Below the pieces are notes generated by a model that ran no database searches, was not told the origin of the DNA, and saw nothing but the letters and a program-made list of their open reading frames with translations. The position numbers and the translations under genes were made by a program. A DNA stretch of 64,000 nucleotides, taken from NCBI GenBank assembly GCA_002633025.1, contig NMRB01000260.1, forward strand, positions 186,883 to 250,882. Direction: 5' to 3'. Below, one piece after another: positions 1-11,250 of this stretch. Position 1 is the first letter of the stretch, and each line of letters opens with the position of its first letter. This stretch comes from Notospermus geniculatus (lineage: Eukaryota; Nemertea; Pilidiophora; Heteronemertea; Lineidae).

Positions 1-28
1 ATCTCCAACCCATTCAATGAGAGCCTAC

Positions 29-128
29 CTTCATCTTATCAATCATTTCATCCAAGAGTTTGGCATTTCCGCACTCCTCCATGATGTCACACAAAACTGA
101 TCCCTTCACAAACACAAGACCTATTGTC
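29..128 (-). CDS. Internal coding exon, unknown protein (A1 allele)
   Basis: On the minus strand a pyrimidine-rich acceptor (ending TTTCAAG) precedes a 100-base open stretch, followed by donor GTAGGC. One base completes the preceding codon, then 33 codons are open, starting TIGLVFVKGSVLCDIM and ending LLDEMIDKMK, and the exon ends in phase 0. The duplicate at 7212-7311 keeps length, frame and both splice sites; four codons differ (Leu/Pro, Lys/Asn, and two silent changes). The C-terminal half looks helical and acidic. The exon at 6212-6257 ends with two bases, so the two join in frame. The gene continues beyond the left edge. The family is not recognised. Coding nature is inferred from splice sites, frame and conservation. 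Confidence 0.6.
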
Positions 129-749
129 CTTGAAAGGTATCAAAGAAATGTCAAGTATTAGATCCTTGTCACGGCTCCAAAGGTAACCGAGCAACCCGTA
201 TCTTTCAGCCACTGATGGTGAAACGGAGTATGAGTGAGATAAATTCTGCAAGTACTAATACAAGTGCAGGATGATAGCTGTTCCTATATCGTTTGAATCG
301 ATCCTACAGCACGACCTGCCGTCTCCAAGATTCAAACCAATCACTCTTTTCAAAGTAACAGGTGAAAAGGACACTGACAGAACACGGGAGGGTTTTTCGT
401 ATTTCGTTTGAATCGACGCACCTACAAATGATGTCTTATCCAAAAATCGAACTTCCAACGTTCACAGAACAGGTGAAAATCTACGATACAGCAACAGAAT
501 ACAAGCGAGTTTATCTCTCACTATCAGAGAACGATTGAAATCCACCTCGTAGAGACCGTCTCACGTCAGCAATACGGCACTGCTGATCCTTGATCTCGCC
601 TCGGGAGTAACGCCAGTCACATGAATGTGGCTGTAAACACGATTGCTTTGATCCAAACAGGTGTCGGGCTGTGGTTGGGATGAAATGCCTCACGACACAG
701 GTGGAGGTGAGATTGCACTTTAGATGTCTTGCCTCGTGATGACGTATGA

Positions 750-1215
750 AGGGTTGGACTTCCACTGGTTGCAGAGCAAGCTGAGGCGGATGTAGAGGAA
801 TCCTTATCTCTGGTTAGGACTTCCACTAGTTGCAGAGGACTTCCACTGCTTGTAGAAGTCAAGGTGACTGTAGAGCGATCCGTATCTCTGATTAGGGCCT
901 CCACTGGTTAAAGACGAAGTCAAGGTGGCTGCAGAGCGATCCGTTTCTCTGATTAGGGCCTCCACTGGTTGTAGACGAAGTCAAGGCGCCTGTAGAGCGA
1001 TCCGTATCTCTGATTAGGGCCTCCACTGGCTGTAGACGAAGTCAAGGTGCCTGTAGAGCGATCCGTATCTCTGATTAGGGCCTCCACTGGTAGAGCGATC
1101 CGTATCTCTGATTAGGGCCTCCACTGGTTGGAGAAGAAGCCAAGGTGACTGTAGAGCGATCCTTATCTGTGGTTAGGACTTCCACTGGTTGTAGAAGAAG
1201 CTGAGGCGACAACAG
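750..1215. repeat. 61-bp minisatellite (A1)
   Basis: Repeats of about 61 bp, each with the core GATCCGTATCTCTGATTAGG followed by CCTCCACTGG, in roughly six to seven imperfect units. Some units are shortened. The allelic array is at 7930-8358 with a different unit arrangement. Apparent reading frames across it are repeat translations and are not annotated. Confidence 0.85.
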
Positions 1216-2238
1216 AACAATCGTTATTTTTTAGAAGTTCATTACTAATGGACGACTTGTCGAGAAGAGTTTATCTTGCCGTATTCCATTGAGTACTAAA
1301 GCATCCTCATCACATCAAATCCCTTTTAGCATCCATTCCCATCGGCTTTCATCGCGATGTTGACGATAGTGAAACCAAACAGCATCTGACAAGCGAGCAA
1401 CCTGCTTCTCTATTCATTGTAATGAATTCATCGTCAGCGATCGCTAATTGACTGAGAGATTCGACCAAATGATGTGCGCATTAGACACAAATCGCTTTCT
1501 TCCGCACGCCGCGGGTTTTTTATGCGCCGGTTCCCGTTTTCGCACCAGATCGACGGATGGAGAGCTGTTCTGTTTTGGAGGTGTGTTTATCCCCAGTTTA
1601 CTCCGCCAGCAGATCTTAGACGCGAGATTTTAGACCCCGAAATAATTTCTGGTACAGATCATCTAAATGAGTTTGAATGGGAGCCAACGCTGGCTTGTTA
1701 TTCTTGTGAAATTGCGTAAAAAATGGCGTCTTATTACCGAGAGCTGGTGGAAATGGGGAAGAAATAGAGAGGTTGGCAATCCAAACACCTGCTTCACGGA
1801 CGCTGAGGACCCAGGTGGGGTGCCGTAATTACAAATCTGATGGGTGATATATCAGATATGCTCGTTAAAATCAAAGGATTCGGTAGATAATGGTGAAGAG
1901 TGTGTGGGCTGCTGGAATCGGTCATGGGTTGTCGGGAGGTCATGGTGATTCTCCGCCTCTGACTTATTATTCAGTGATATCGACCTCAAACCAAGGAGTT
2001 TGAGGCCGCTGGTCTCGCTGAGCGTAGGCCTACCTCTTACTGACAGATCAAGAAGGATGTCCAGCCTACTCTAACCATCCATAGAGGTACCTCCATGCTC
2101 TAACTGCCTTTTTGTATCATTCTTATGTCGTTGAGCAGTATGGGTGTTACCCGTGCCCTTGTGGCTTCAACAATGACAACGTTGAATGACTTTTCCACAC
2201 TTAATCTCCTTCAAGCAAGTCGTTAACATCAATGTGCC

Positions 2239-3343
2239 TAGTGTTTCAGCCAGGATTTGAAAAAGGCAGGGCAGAGACGCCTCCATTCTCAAAAAGGCAG
2301 GGTGCCATGATAGCCCATGCCCTGCTTTGGTTCTCAGCTACCAAGGCCCAAGGGCATTCAGGCATGTCACGACGCAAGTCGGACTCTGATCGTCTTCACA
2401 CCAATGGACATTTTCTGCTTCGGGGATCAAAGGGTTAAATCACAACAGTAGGTGTATGTANNNNNNNNNNNNNNNNNNNNNNNNNNNNNNNNNNNNNNNN
2501 NNNNNNNNNNNNNNNNNNNNNNNNNNNNNNNNNNNNNNNNNNNNNNNNNNNNNNNNNNNNNNNNNNNNNNNNNNNNNNNNNNNNNNNNNNNNNNNNNNNN
2601 NNNNNNNNNNNNNNNNNNNNNNNNNNNNNNNNNNNNNNNNNNNNNNNNNNNNNNNNNNNNNNNNNNNNNNNNNNNNNNNNNNNNNNNNNNNNNNNNNNNN
2701 NNNNNNNNNNNNNNNNNNNAGTTTCATGCGATTCTTCATGTGAACACTGACTCGATTCCGGACTCGGTTCAAGTGATACGTCGCCTCACCTCTTGAAATA
2801 AACATTCCATTGTGTTTTGCTCACTACTGTTACTAACGACAGCCTGATGAAGTTGTGCTGGTTGCCTTTTTTGTCGGCATGTTTCATGTATTTCGTTGAC
2901 TTGACGTTTCCCATGTGATTCGATCGGTATTGATCGCAGCGCCACATACACCAATGGCAATCCAATTACGGCAGGGAATGTAACTAAACCAACCTCGGCT
3001 GCTTCATTTGGCACCTATTCTAAACACTGCCACGAGTGCACTTGAGATAGTCTGCAGGTGAGGTTCAGGCAGTTTGTTGGTGCCGTCTCAACGTTGATGC
3101 GACTTGGGTTTTGCGCGGGAATTGGATTGGGAGTATTAAATACAGTATCAACGATCTTTGTAAGGCATGAGTTAGTTGAAAAGGCATGGTTATAGTGCAG
3201 AAAAGGCATTCTTGCCTTCAAGTGAAGGCAGGGGTGGTCGGAATTTAGGGCAGGGCGTTTTTTCCTGTTGAAAAGGGCAGTAGGGCGGACCATAAGCAAG
3301 GCAGGGCGCCGCGCCCTGCTATTCCGCTTTAGCTGAAACACTA
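2239..3343. mobile_element. Non-autonomous DNA transposon with filled and empty sites
   Basis: Terminal inverted repeats read TAGTGTTTCAGC at both ends, and the element is flanked by a 5-bp target duplication, GTGCC (2234-2238 and 3344-3348). A2 has the empty site with a single GTGCC at 9584-9588, so the ends are known exactly. The interior includes a 259-base gap and GC-rich motifs of the type GGCAGGGCG and GGGCGCC near both ends. No transposase reading frame is visible outside the gap. The TAG-type terminus is hAT-like, but hAT elements make 8-bp duplications, so the superfamily is left open. Confidence 0.8.
2461..2719. other. Assembly gap (N run)
   Basis: 259 unknown bases lying inside the transposon at 2239-3343. 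Reading frames drawn across it are meaningless. Confidence 0.99.
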
Positions 3344-4135
3344 GTGCCATACAGGTACACACGTACCAATCCTGGGCTCACCTCTTTTTTCATTACTCAG
3401 AGATCACAGAGGCAATTAAGTCAAGCAGATGGTACAAAAGAAAAGGACGGGATTAGCTCTTTGACTACAAAAGACTAGTAATCATCTCCAACTTGGCAGG
3501 ATGAATGTGCACTACTGACCGAATGGAGAGGACGATTTCTGCTTGGTTCGGATCGGTTCCTTCCTCACAAACACCCATAATCAGCGAAGCTGGGTAATGA
3601 GATGGTCGAAGTCGTCAACCGTATCATCATCATCATCATTAGGTTCGGTTCGAAACGGTCACATCTCTCAGTACTGGGTGGAATCAGTAATTTGTCATCG
3701 ATAGGGATCTGTCCACCTTCGGGTCACTGATGTCGAGATATGACGAGGGCTGCTAAACGATGCCAGTATTTCAGTAATTCGGGCGGAAATCGTAGTGAAA
3801 AGGAGAAGCATTGCGCTAACTACTCCTTTTGTTGGCTGCCAGTTTCATTTCCCCCTAAGTGGATGGTTCGTGCGCGTAGGCGGTGGCATCCGTCACGCCC
3901 AGTTCATGCTTCTCAAACCTTATCAGGGACGCGACCATCCTGCGGTTCACTGACGTACCAGAATGTGTCCGGATTTATTCGGAACAAACGAGGCTGAAGC
4001 CGCCATCCGAGTTGACGTACATTCGGGTTGCGGTGTATCCTGACGTCGATCGTTCATTCCCTTCACGAAGTCAATATGATAATGGAGGGTAGTTGACCAC
4101 CCCTCAACGAGAGCCACACATTTTGATATCCGCAG

Positions 4136-4180
4136 TACGCTGGTATTATGCAAATCCACGGAAATTGGAACCCGTCAGAG
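4136..4180 (+). CDS. Possible small exon (A1 allele), weak
   Basis: Acceptor ATATCCGCAG and donor GTGAGCC enclose 45 bases that are open in all three plus-strand frames and identical in the other copy (10374-10418). The segment also contains the octamer ATGCAAAT, so conservation could be regulatory. No partner exon in phase was found. Confidence 0.25.
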
Positions 4181-4324
4181 GTGAGCCTAGTCACAGAGAT
4201 TAATGAAATAAACATCCCCTGGATCGACCAAGAACCAAATGGACATATCCGATCTAATAATGTCAGTCAGGATCCAGGCACATCCATCTTCATAAGTTCA
4301 GGAATTTGCCGGTAAAAGGTAGGT

Positions 4325-4690
4325 TCAGGGGATGTCGGGTTTAGTGACCGTATCAGAGGACCCGCGGCCAAAAGGGGTCAATCATTGGATAAGGCACACC
4401 TGAGGCCATCCTGAGCTATCAGAGGTTCTTAGCACTCGCGGTTCCTTCGTCACCAAGAATATATTGTCGTCAAGGGTTTGTCATGTCTGTGTGCGGTGGC
4501 GAAGGGAGCGACCGCTAAGAGGCTGGGTGTTAGTGATTGTATTAGAGGACTAGCGGTCAAAAGGGGTCAATCGGTGGACACAAGCACGCCTGAGGCCATC
4601 TAGCTATCAGAGGTTCTTAGCACTCGGTCCTTTCGTCACGGCACAAGTTGTCGTCAAGGGTTTGCGGTGACGGAGGGAGCGACCGCTAAG
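4325..4690. repeat. Two-unit direct repeat of about 200 bp
   Basis: Two imperfect copies share the order GTATCAGAGGACC, AAAAGGGGTCAATC, CTGAGGCCATC, CTATCAGAGGTTCTTAGCAC and GGAGCGACCGCTAAG. A2 has a single unit at about 10565-10745, so the copies differ by one unit. No coding signal. Confidence 0.7.
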
Positions 4691-5014
4691 AATGTCTGAT
4701 ATTCTAAGGAGTCTGAGGCAGTCCTGGCCATAGACATTTCGCCGCAGTCACACCATGGACCAACTCGAACCTCGATGGGCCAGCGACATCACATACATTA
4801 TGAATGGGCAAAAAACTGAACCACATCAATCGCCTCCAGGGAAGGCAGCCGATAAAAGCGAAACTAGGACCATTTATCGCCACATCTCTCGACGGATAAT
4901 GATTCTCCTAGGGCAGGATCGACGAACAAACTGGTCGCCGATAAGCACGGTGATACAGACAGGGGTACATTGGCGTTAGGAGCTGTTATGTAGAAGATTG
5001 GTGACAAAAGAAGA

Positions 5015-5213
5015 GAAGGTTCTTCGGAAAGGACTATGGAAGATTTACTGCCGTTAGAGGCCACCACCAGTTAGCGGTCCTTGAACGTCATCATGGTATT
5101 TGACGTCACAGAGAAGAAATGCACACCACAACGTCATGCATGACGTGGACGGCGTGGCTTTTACGTCTGTGACATCAAATGTGAGGTTCTCGGACCGCCA
5201 ACGAAGAACCTCT
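5015..5213. mobile_element. Foldback MITE, end of block A1
   Basis: The two halves are inverted versions of each other: GAAGGTTCTTCGG near the left end and CGAAGAACCTCT at the right, with GCGGTCC and GACGTCA words mirrored inside. It resembles the element at 51661-51855. Block homology between A1 and A2 ends at its right terminus in both copies, so the element sits at the breakpoint. Confidence 0.65.
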
Positions 5214-6211
5214 ATACACGCTTCCTATAAAACAACAGGAAGTGACGTAAAGGGAGGAGGACATGGACATGATGGAGGAGGCTGCCATGACAACCATGCA
5301 ACCGCCGTCTCCTGTCGAAGTATTCAAAGACTGAAAGAGTGGCACTCCCTCTGATTATTAAAGATTCATCCAGTCTATCGAAGGAGGCTCTTGGCCGAAC
5401 TGAGAGTTCTCTAGCCAGAGAGATAAACCAGAGGAAGCCTGACGTATTGCCCTCAGCCAAACACAAGGCTCACTCCTCGACGGCTAAATCCGTCAAGAGC
5501 CATCCATAATTGAGCTATTTGTTGTGGTAATACGGGCGATTGCGGTTGCTTTATTTCTGATGGGCAGATAGTCGTGTTAAGTAGGACCATGATCTTAGGA
5601 TGGAGTGTTATCGAGGATAAATGGACGTCATGAAGTGGTGTGACGTCAATGCAATGGCGGGGTGTAGTGATGGGACGTTTGATAGGCCATGGATTAATGA
5701 GTCGGATCAGTTAAAAATAAACCCAAATGGAGAAGATGCGATGCAAAACGTGTTGATACCCAGGCCTGACGATACGAGCTCAGGGAGCGGTCCAAGACCG
5801 ACGTCTGATCCATATGTAAAACAGTTGCCCCCCGGTAGAATGATTTCCGTCACATTGCATGACTTGTGAGGTGATCGAGGGAGCGAGGAAAATCCCGCCA
5901 TGCAGAGGAATGAAAAACGACAACTCGTTCAACTCGGTCACTGAAAGCGAACTAGTTGTCTGCCACTTCTCCTCAGGGCCTCAACCCAAATCAAACAGTG
6001 ATTGCTCTGCACTTGTTTACGCCAGGAGAACTGAGGTAACGACTGGCCGGGAGGCGATGACATACAAAAGACGATCATCGACCGTTTGACTTCGTCAGAC
6101 AAGAACACATCGGTGAATCAAGTGCATCTCTTGTCTCTATTACCAAGTTTACGGCACCAAAAGAGGGGAGGTGATGCTGATCTGAAGCAGAATCATGGAA
6201 ACTGAACTTAC

Positions 6212-6257
6212 CCCTGCGAGTCCTCGCTCTCATCACAAGAATTTGCTGGCGACACTT
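6212..6257 (-). CDS. Short acidic coding exon, unknown protein
   Basis: On the minus strand acceptor GTGTGTCCCCAG and strong donor GTAAGTTC enclose 46 bases. In the frame that starts with two carried bases the peptide is VSPANSCDESEDSQ, a Ser/Asp/Glu-rich linker, and the exon ends with GG. The exon at 29-128 begins with G, so the two join to a glycine codon and continue in frame across an intron of about 6 kb. If the A2 exon (7212-7311, phase 0 out) were spliced directly to this one (two bases in) the frame would break, which argues that A2 is an allele and not an extra exon. The family is not recognised. Confidence 0.5.
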
Positions 6258-6557
6258 CTGGGGACACACTCGTCGGAGACACATCCCCAAATGTCTGAAA
6301 GATACAATATACAGCGGTTAAGAAACGGGGCATATGGCATCCATACCAAGACACGAACGACGAGTGTGGCAGTACTTGGGGGTCGCGGTTGCAGATGAGG
6401 GAAAGATGGAAAGTCAGTGTTATACTACTTTCCCTCTGAACTGAAGTGGGAAAGATGGAAGATGGAAGTCAGTTTCATACGGCTGTCCAACGGAAGTGAA
6501 GTCGTCTACCCCCTGGATACCCCAAAAGGGCACGGTTCACTTTTGGCCTGAAAACGA

Positions 6558-6582
6558 GCACACACACACACACACATATATA
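6558..6582. repeat. (CA)n/(TA)n microsatellite
   Basis: A run of CA dinucleotides passing into TATATA. Confidence 0.9.
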
Positions 6583-6878
6583 CAGAGGGAAAGACTTGGC
6601 CCACATAAGCTGGGGACTTGAATCGCTGCTGGTTATGTATCATCTGCAGAAGGGAAATGGGCGGGAGAAAGAAGAGGATAGGCGCTACTGGGATGATACT
6701 CAGCTGAATGGAAGATGTTGATGGTCTAAAAGCGCTCCTCCACGTGAGAGTTTATTCGTGCTAGTTGTCTCTCAATGGGCAATTCACCATTGTTGCTTCC
6801 GTGGCCACAGTTTTCTGGCTGAGTTCCCGTAGAGAGTCAACTTGTACCAGAAAGCACTCACGTAGAAGGGCACCTTAA

Positions 6879-7081
6879 AGGCCTCCATACACTACATGAC
6901 AACTGTCGAAATGAGTGAGAACAATAGTCCGTTCGAAAATACTTCATGCGACAACATTCCACAACATGTCGACGTTTTCTGTTGTTTTTTGAGAACGGTG
7001 CGACACTTTGCTAGATCAAAATTGTCGAACGGACTATTGTAGTGACTCATTTCGACATTTTGCATGCAATGTATGGAGGCC
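6879..7081. mobile_element. TTAA-flanked MITE, about 200 bp
   Basis: Flanked by TTAA at 6875-6878 and 7082-7085. Long terminal inverted repeats start GGCCTCCATACA and continue through GTCGAAATGAGT and CAATAGTCCGTTCGA, so most of the element can fold back. TTAA duplications are typical of the piggyBac and Kolobok superfamilies; no transposase is present. Confidence 0.8.
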
Positions 7082-7211
7082 TTAAGGGGTAAGCACTATA
7101 GATGCCATAGGTGGTAAAATGGTTCTATCAACAAACTCTGCCGAGTGTCACGTTGCTACACACCCAATCAGAAATAAGAGTATATCACCGACCCATTTAA
7201 TGAGAGCCTAC

Positions 7212-7311
7212 CTTCATCTTATCAATCATTTCATCCAAGAGTTTGGCATTTCCACACTCCTCCATGATGTCACAGAGAACTGATCCGTTCACAAACACAG
7301 GACCTATTGTC
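7212..7311 (-). CDS. Internal coding exon, unknown protein (A2 allele)
   Basis: Same 100-base exon as 29-128, with acceptor ending ATTTCAAG and donor GTAGGC. The peptide starts TIGPVFVNGSVLCDIM. Against the A1 copy there are two replacements (Pro for Leu, Asn for Lys) and two silent changes, no indel and no stop. Intact splice sites and frame in both copies support a real exon. Whether it belongs to a second locus or to the other allele of one locus cannot be settled here. Confidence 0.55.
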
Positions 7312-7929
7312 CTTGAAATGTATCAAAGAAATGTCAAGTGTTAGATCCTTGTCACAGCTCCTAAAGGTAACCGAGCAACCCGTATCTTTCAGTCACTGAT
7401 GGTGAAACGGAGAGTGAGTGAGATAAATTCTGCAAGTATTAATACAAGTCCAGGATGATAGCTGTTCCTGTTTGAATCGATCCTACAGCACCACCTGCCG
7501 TCTCCAAGATTCAAACCAATCACCCTTTTCAAAGTGACAGGTGAAAAGAGACACCGACAGAACACGGGAGAGTTTTTCGTATTTCGTTTGAATCGACGCA
7601 CCTACAAATGATGTCTTATCCAAAAATCGAACTTCCAACGTTCACAGAACAGGTGAAAATCTACGATACAGCAACAGAACACGAGCGAGTTTATCTCTCA
7701 CTATCAGAAAACGATTGAAATCCGCCTCGTAGAGACCGTCTCACGTCAGCAATACGGCACTGCTGATCCTTGATCTCGCCTCGGGAGTAACGCCAGTCAC
7801 ATGAATGTGGCTGTAAACACGATTGCTTTGATCCAAACAGGTGTCGGGCTGTGGTTGGGATGAAATGCCTCACGACACAGGTGGAGGTGAGATTGCACTT
7901 TAGATGTCTTGCCTCGTGATGACGTATGA

Positions 7930-8358
7930 AGGGTTGGACTTCCACTGGTTGCAGAGCAAGCTGAGGCGGTTGTAGAGGAATCCTTATCTCTGGTTAGGAC
8001 TTCCACTAGTTGCAGAGGACTTCCACTGCTTGTAGAAGTCAAGGTGACTGTAGAGCGATCCGTATCTCTGATTAGGACCTCCACTGGTTGAAGACGAAGT
8101 CAAGGTGACTGTAGAGCGATCCGTATCTCTGATTAGGACCTCCACTGGTTGAAGACGAAGTCAAGGTGACTGTAGAGCGATCCGTATCTCTGATTAGGGC
8201 CTCCACTGGTTGTTGACGAAGTCAAGGTGACTGTAGAGCTATCCGTATCTCTGATTAGGGCCTCCACTGGTCGGAGAAGAAGCCAAGGTGACGGTAGAGC
8301 GATCCTTATCTGTGGTTAGGACTTCCACTGGATGTAGAAGAAGCTGAGGCGACTAGAG
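7930..8358. repeat. 61-bp minisatellite (A2)
   Basis: Allelic counterpart of the array at 750-1215, with complete units at about 8035-8270 that are more regular than in A1. Confidence 0.85.
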
Positions 8359-9359
8359 AACAATCGTTATCTTTTAGAAGTTCATTACTAATGGACGACT
8401 TGTCGAGAAGAGTTTATCTTTCCGTATTCCATTGAGTACTAAAGCATCCTCATCACATCAAATCCCTTTTAGCATCCATTCCCATCGGCTTTCATCGCGA
8501 TGTTGACGATAGTGAAACCAAACAGCATCTGACAAGCGAGCAACCTGCTTCTCTATTCATTGTAATGAATTCATCGTCAGCGATCGCTAATTGACTGAGA
8601 GATTCGACCAAATGATGTGCGCATTAGACACAAATCGCTTTCTTCCGCACGCCGCGGGTTTTTTATGCGCCGGTCCCCGTTTTCGCACCAGATCGACGGA
8701 TGGAGAGCTGTTCTGTTTTGGAGGTGTGTTTATCCCCAGTTTACTCCGCCAGCAGATCTTAGACGCGAGATTTTAGACCCAAAAATCATTTCTGGTACAG
8801 ATCATCTAAATGGGTTTGAATGGAAGCCAACGCTGACTTGTTATTCTTGTGAAATTGCGTAAAAAATGGCGTCTTATTACCGAGAGCTGGTGGAAATGGG
8901 GAAGAAATAGAGAGGTTGGCAATCCAAACACCTGCTTCACGGACGCTGAGGACCCAGGTGGGGTGCCGTAATTACAAATCTGATGGGTGATTTATCAGAT
9001 ATGCTCGTTAAAATCAAAGGATCGGTAGATAATGGTGAAGAGTGTGTGGGCTGCTGGAATCGGTCACGGGTTGTCGGGAGGTCATGGTGATTCTCCGCAT
9101 CTGACTTATTATTCAGTGATATCGACCTCACATCAAGGAGATTGAGGCCGCTGGTCTCGCTGAGCGTACCTCTGACTGGCAGATCAAGAAGGATGTCCAG
9201 CCTACTCTAACCATCCATAGAGGTACCTCCATGCTCTAACTGCCTTCTTGCATCATTCCAAAAATTCATAAGCGAGCGATTTCGTTCAGCAGTATATGGG
9301 TGTTACCGTGCCCTAGTGGCTTCAACAATGACAACGTTCGATGACTTTTCCACACTTAA

Positions 9360-9550
9360 AGGAGCACGGTGTTGGATCTCAAATGCGTTATTTGAGGGAG
9401 CCACTTAGCGGCAGTAAGACAAACTACAAAAATGCATTCCAAAATGTACGCAGTAAATTGGGTCATTCGCCGACACGTAGTTAGACCCTCGGGTTGGAGA
9501 GTGGCGCGGTGGCGCCGGCTGTCGAGAAAAAGTGGCAATACCGTGCTCCT
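9360..9550. mobile_element. TTAA MITE with empty site in the other copy
   Basis: Flanked by TTAA (9356-9359 and 9551-9554), with inverted ends AGGAGCACGGTGTTG and AGGAGCACGGTATTG. A1 has a single TTAA at 2201-2204 and no element, proving insertion after the copies diverged, or precise excision from A1. 191 bp, non-coding, piggyBac/Kolobok-type target. Confidence 0.9.
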
Positions 9551-10373
9551 TTAATCTTCTTCTAGCAAGTCATTAACGTCAATGTGCCATACAGGTACAC
9601 GTACCAATCCTGGGGTCACCTCTTTTTTCATTACTCAGAGATCACAGAGGCAATTAAGTCAAGCAGATGGTACAAAAGAAAAGGACGGGATTAGCCCTTT
9701 GACTACAAAAGACTAGTAATCATCTCCAACTCGGCAGGATGAATGTGCACTACTGACCGAATGGAGAGGACGATTTCTGCTTGGTGCGGATCGGTTCCTT
9801 CGTCACAAACACCCATAATCAGCGATGCTGGGTAATGAGATGGTCGAAGTCTTCAACCGTATCATCATCATCATTAGGTTCGGTACGAAACGGTCACATC
9901 TCTCAGTACTGGGTGGAATCAGTAATTTGTCATCGATAGGGATCTGTCCACCTTCGGGTCATTGATGTCGAGATATGACGAGGGCTGCTAAACGATGCCA
10001 GTATTTCAGTAATTCGGGCGGAAATCGTAGTGAAAAGGAGAAGCATTGCGCTAACTACTCCTTTTGTTGGCTGCCAGTTTCATTTCCCCCTAAGTGGATG
10101 GTTCGTGCGCGTAAACGGTGGCATCCGTCACGCCCAGTTCATGCTTCTCAAACCTTATCAGGGACGCGACCATCCTGCGGTTCACTGATGTTGTGCCAGA
10201 ATGTGTCCGGATTTATTCGGAACAAACGAGGCTGAAGCCGCCATCCGAGTTGACCCACATTCGGGTTGCGGTGCATTCTGACGTCGATCGTTCATTCCAT
10301 TCACGAAGCTAATATGATAATGGAGGGTAGTTGACCACCCCTCAACGAGAGCCACACATTTTGATATCCGCAG

Positions 10374-10418
10374 TACGCTGGTATTATGCAAATCCACGGA
10401 AATTGGAACCCGTCAGAG
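10374..10418 (+). CDS. Possible small exon (A2 allele), weak
   Basis: Identical to 4136-4180, including acceptor and GTGAGCC donor and the ATGCAAAT octamer. Same doubts apply. Confidence 0.25.
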
Positions 10419-11056
10419 GTGAGCCTAGTCACAGAGATTAATGAAATAAACATCCCCTGGATCGACCAAGAACCAAATGGACATATCCGATCTAATAATG
10501 TCAGTCAGGATCCAGGCACATCCATCTTCATAAGTTCAGGAATTTGCCGGTAAAAGGTAGGTTCAGGGGATGGCTGGGTGTTAGTGATCGTATTAGAGGA
10601 CCAGCGGGCAAAGGGGGTCAATCAATGGATAAAGGCACGACTGAGGCCCTCCCCAGATATCAGAGGTTCTTAGCACTTGGTCCCTTCGTCAGCGCACAAG
10701 TTGTCGTCAAGGGTTTGTGCGCGGTGACGAAGGGAACGACCGCTAAAGGAGCCTGAGGCTGTCCTGGCCATAGACATTTCGCCGCAGTTTATAACACCAT
10801 GGACCAACTCGAACCTCGATGGGCCAGTCACATCACATACATTATGAATGGGCAAAAAACTGAACACACCAATCGCCTCCAGGGAAGGCAGCCGATAAAA
10901 GCGAAACTTGGACCAGTTATCGCCACATCTCTCGACGGATTGATAATGATTCTCCTAGGGCAGGATCGACGAACAAACTGGTCGCCGATAAGCACGGTGA
11001 TACAGACAGGGGTACATTGGCCGCGTTAGGAGCTAAAGAAGATTGGTGACAAAAGA

Positions 11057-11248
11057 AGAGAAGGTTCTTCGGAAGGTTTAATGCCGTTAGAGGCCACCAC
11101 CAGTTAGCGGTCCTAGAACGTCATGGAATTTGACGTCACAGAGAAGAAATGCACGCCACGACGTCATCCACAATGACGTGGCGTCGTGGCTTTTACGTCT
11201 GTGACATCACATTTTGTGAGGTTCTCGGACCGCAACGAAGAACCTCTA
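11057..11248. mobile_element. Foldback MITE, end of block A2
   Basis: Counterpart of 5015-5213, ending GAAGAACCTCT, with the inner palindromic GACGTCA words preserved. The flank beyond differs from A1. Confidence 0.65.
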
Positions 11249-11250
11249 TT

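Larger units (their letters stand above)
1..5213. repeat. Duplicated block A, copy 1 (5' end outside window)
   Basis: Aligns along its length to 7190-11250 with scattered substitutions and small indels. Shared parts are the 29-128 exon, a 61-bp minisatellite, about 2 kb of non-coding sequence and a foldback MITE at the end. Differences seen: A1 alone carries the 1.1-kb element at 2239-3343; A2 alone carries a TTAA MITE at 9360-9550; A1 has two units of a roughly 200-bp repeat where A2 has one. Homology stops just after the word GAAGAACCTCT. It may be an uncollapsed allele of A2 or a true tandem duplication; I favour the allele. Long non-coding stretches (129-750, 1216-2238, 3344-4135) hold no exon I can support. 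Confidence 0.85.
5214..7189. other. Single-copy segment between A1 and A2
   Basis: Not present in the duplicated blocks. It holds the exon at 6212-6257, a short CA microsatellite at 6558-6582, an imperfect local repeat of GGGAAAGATGGAAG around 6400-6470, and the TTAA MITE at 6879-7081. Nothing else is supported. Confidence 0.6.
7190..11250. repeat. Duplicated block A, copy 2
   Basis: Counterpart of 1-5213, same orientation. It carries the exon allele 7212-7311, the minisatellite at 7930-8358, the TTAA MITE at 9360-9550 (absent from A1), the empty site of the A1 transposon at 9584-9588, and a terminal foldback MITE. Non-coding stretches 7312-7930, 8359-9355 and 9590-10373 show no exon I can support. 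Confidence 0.85.
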
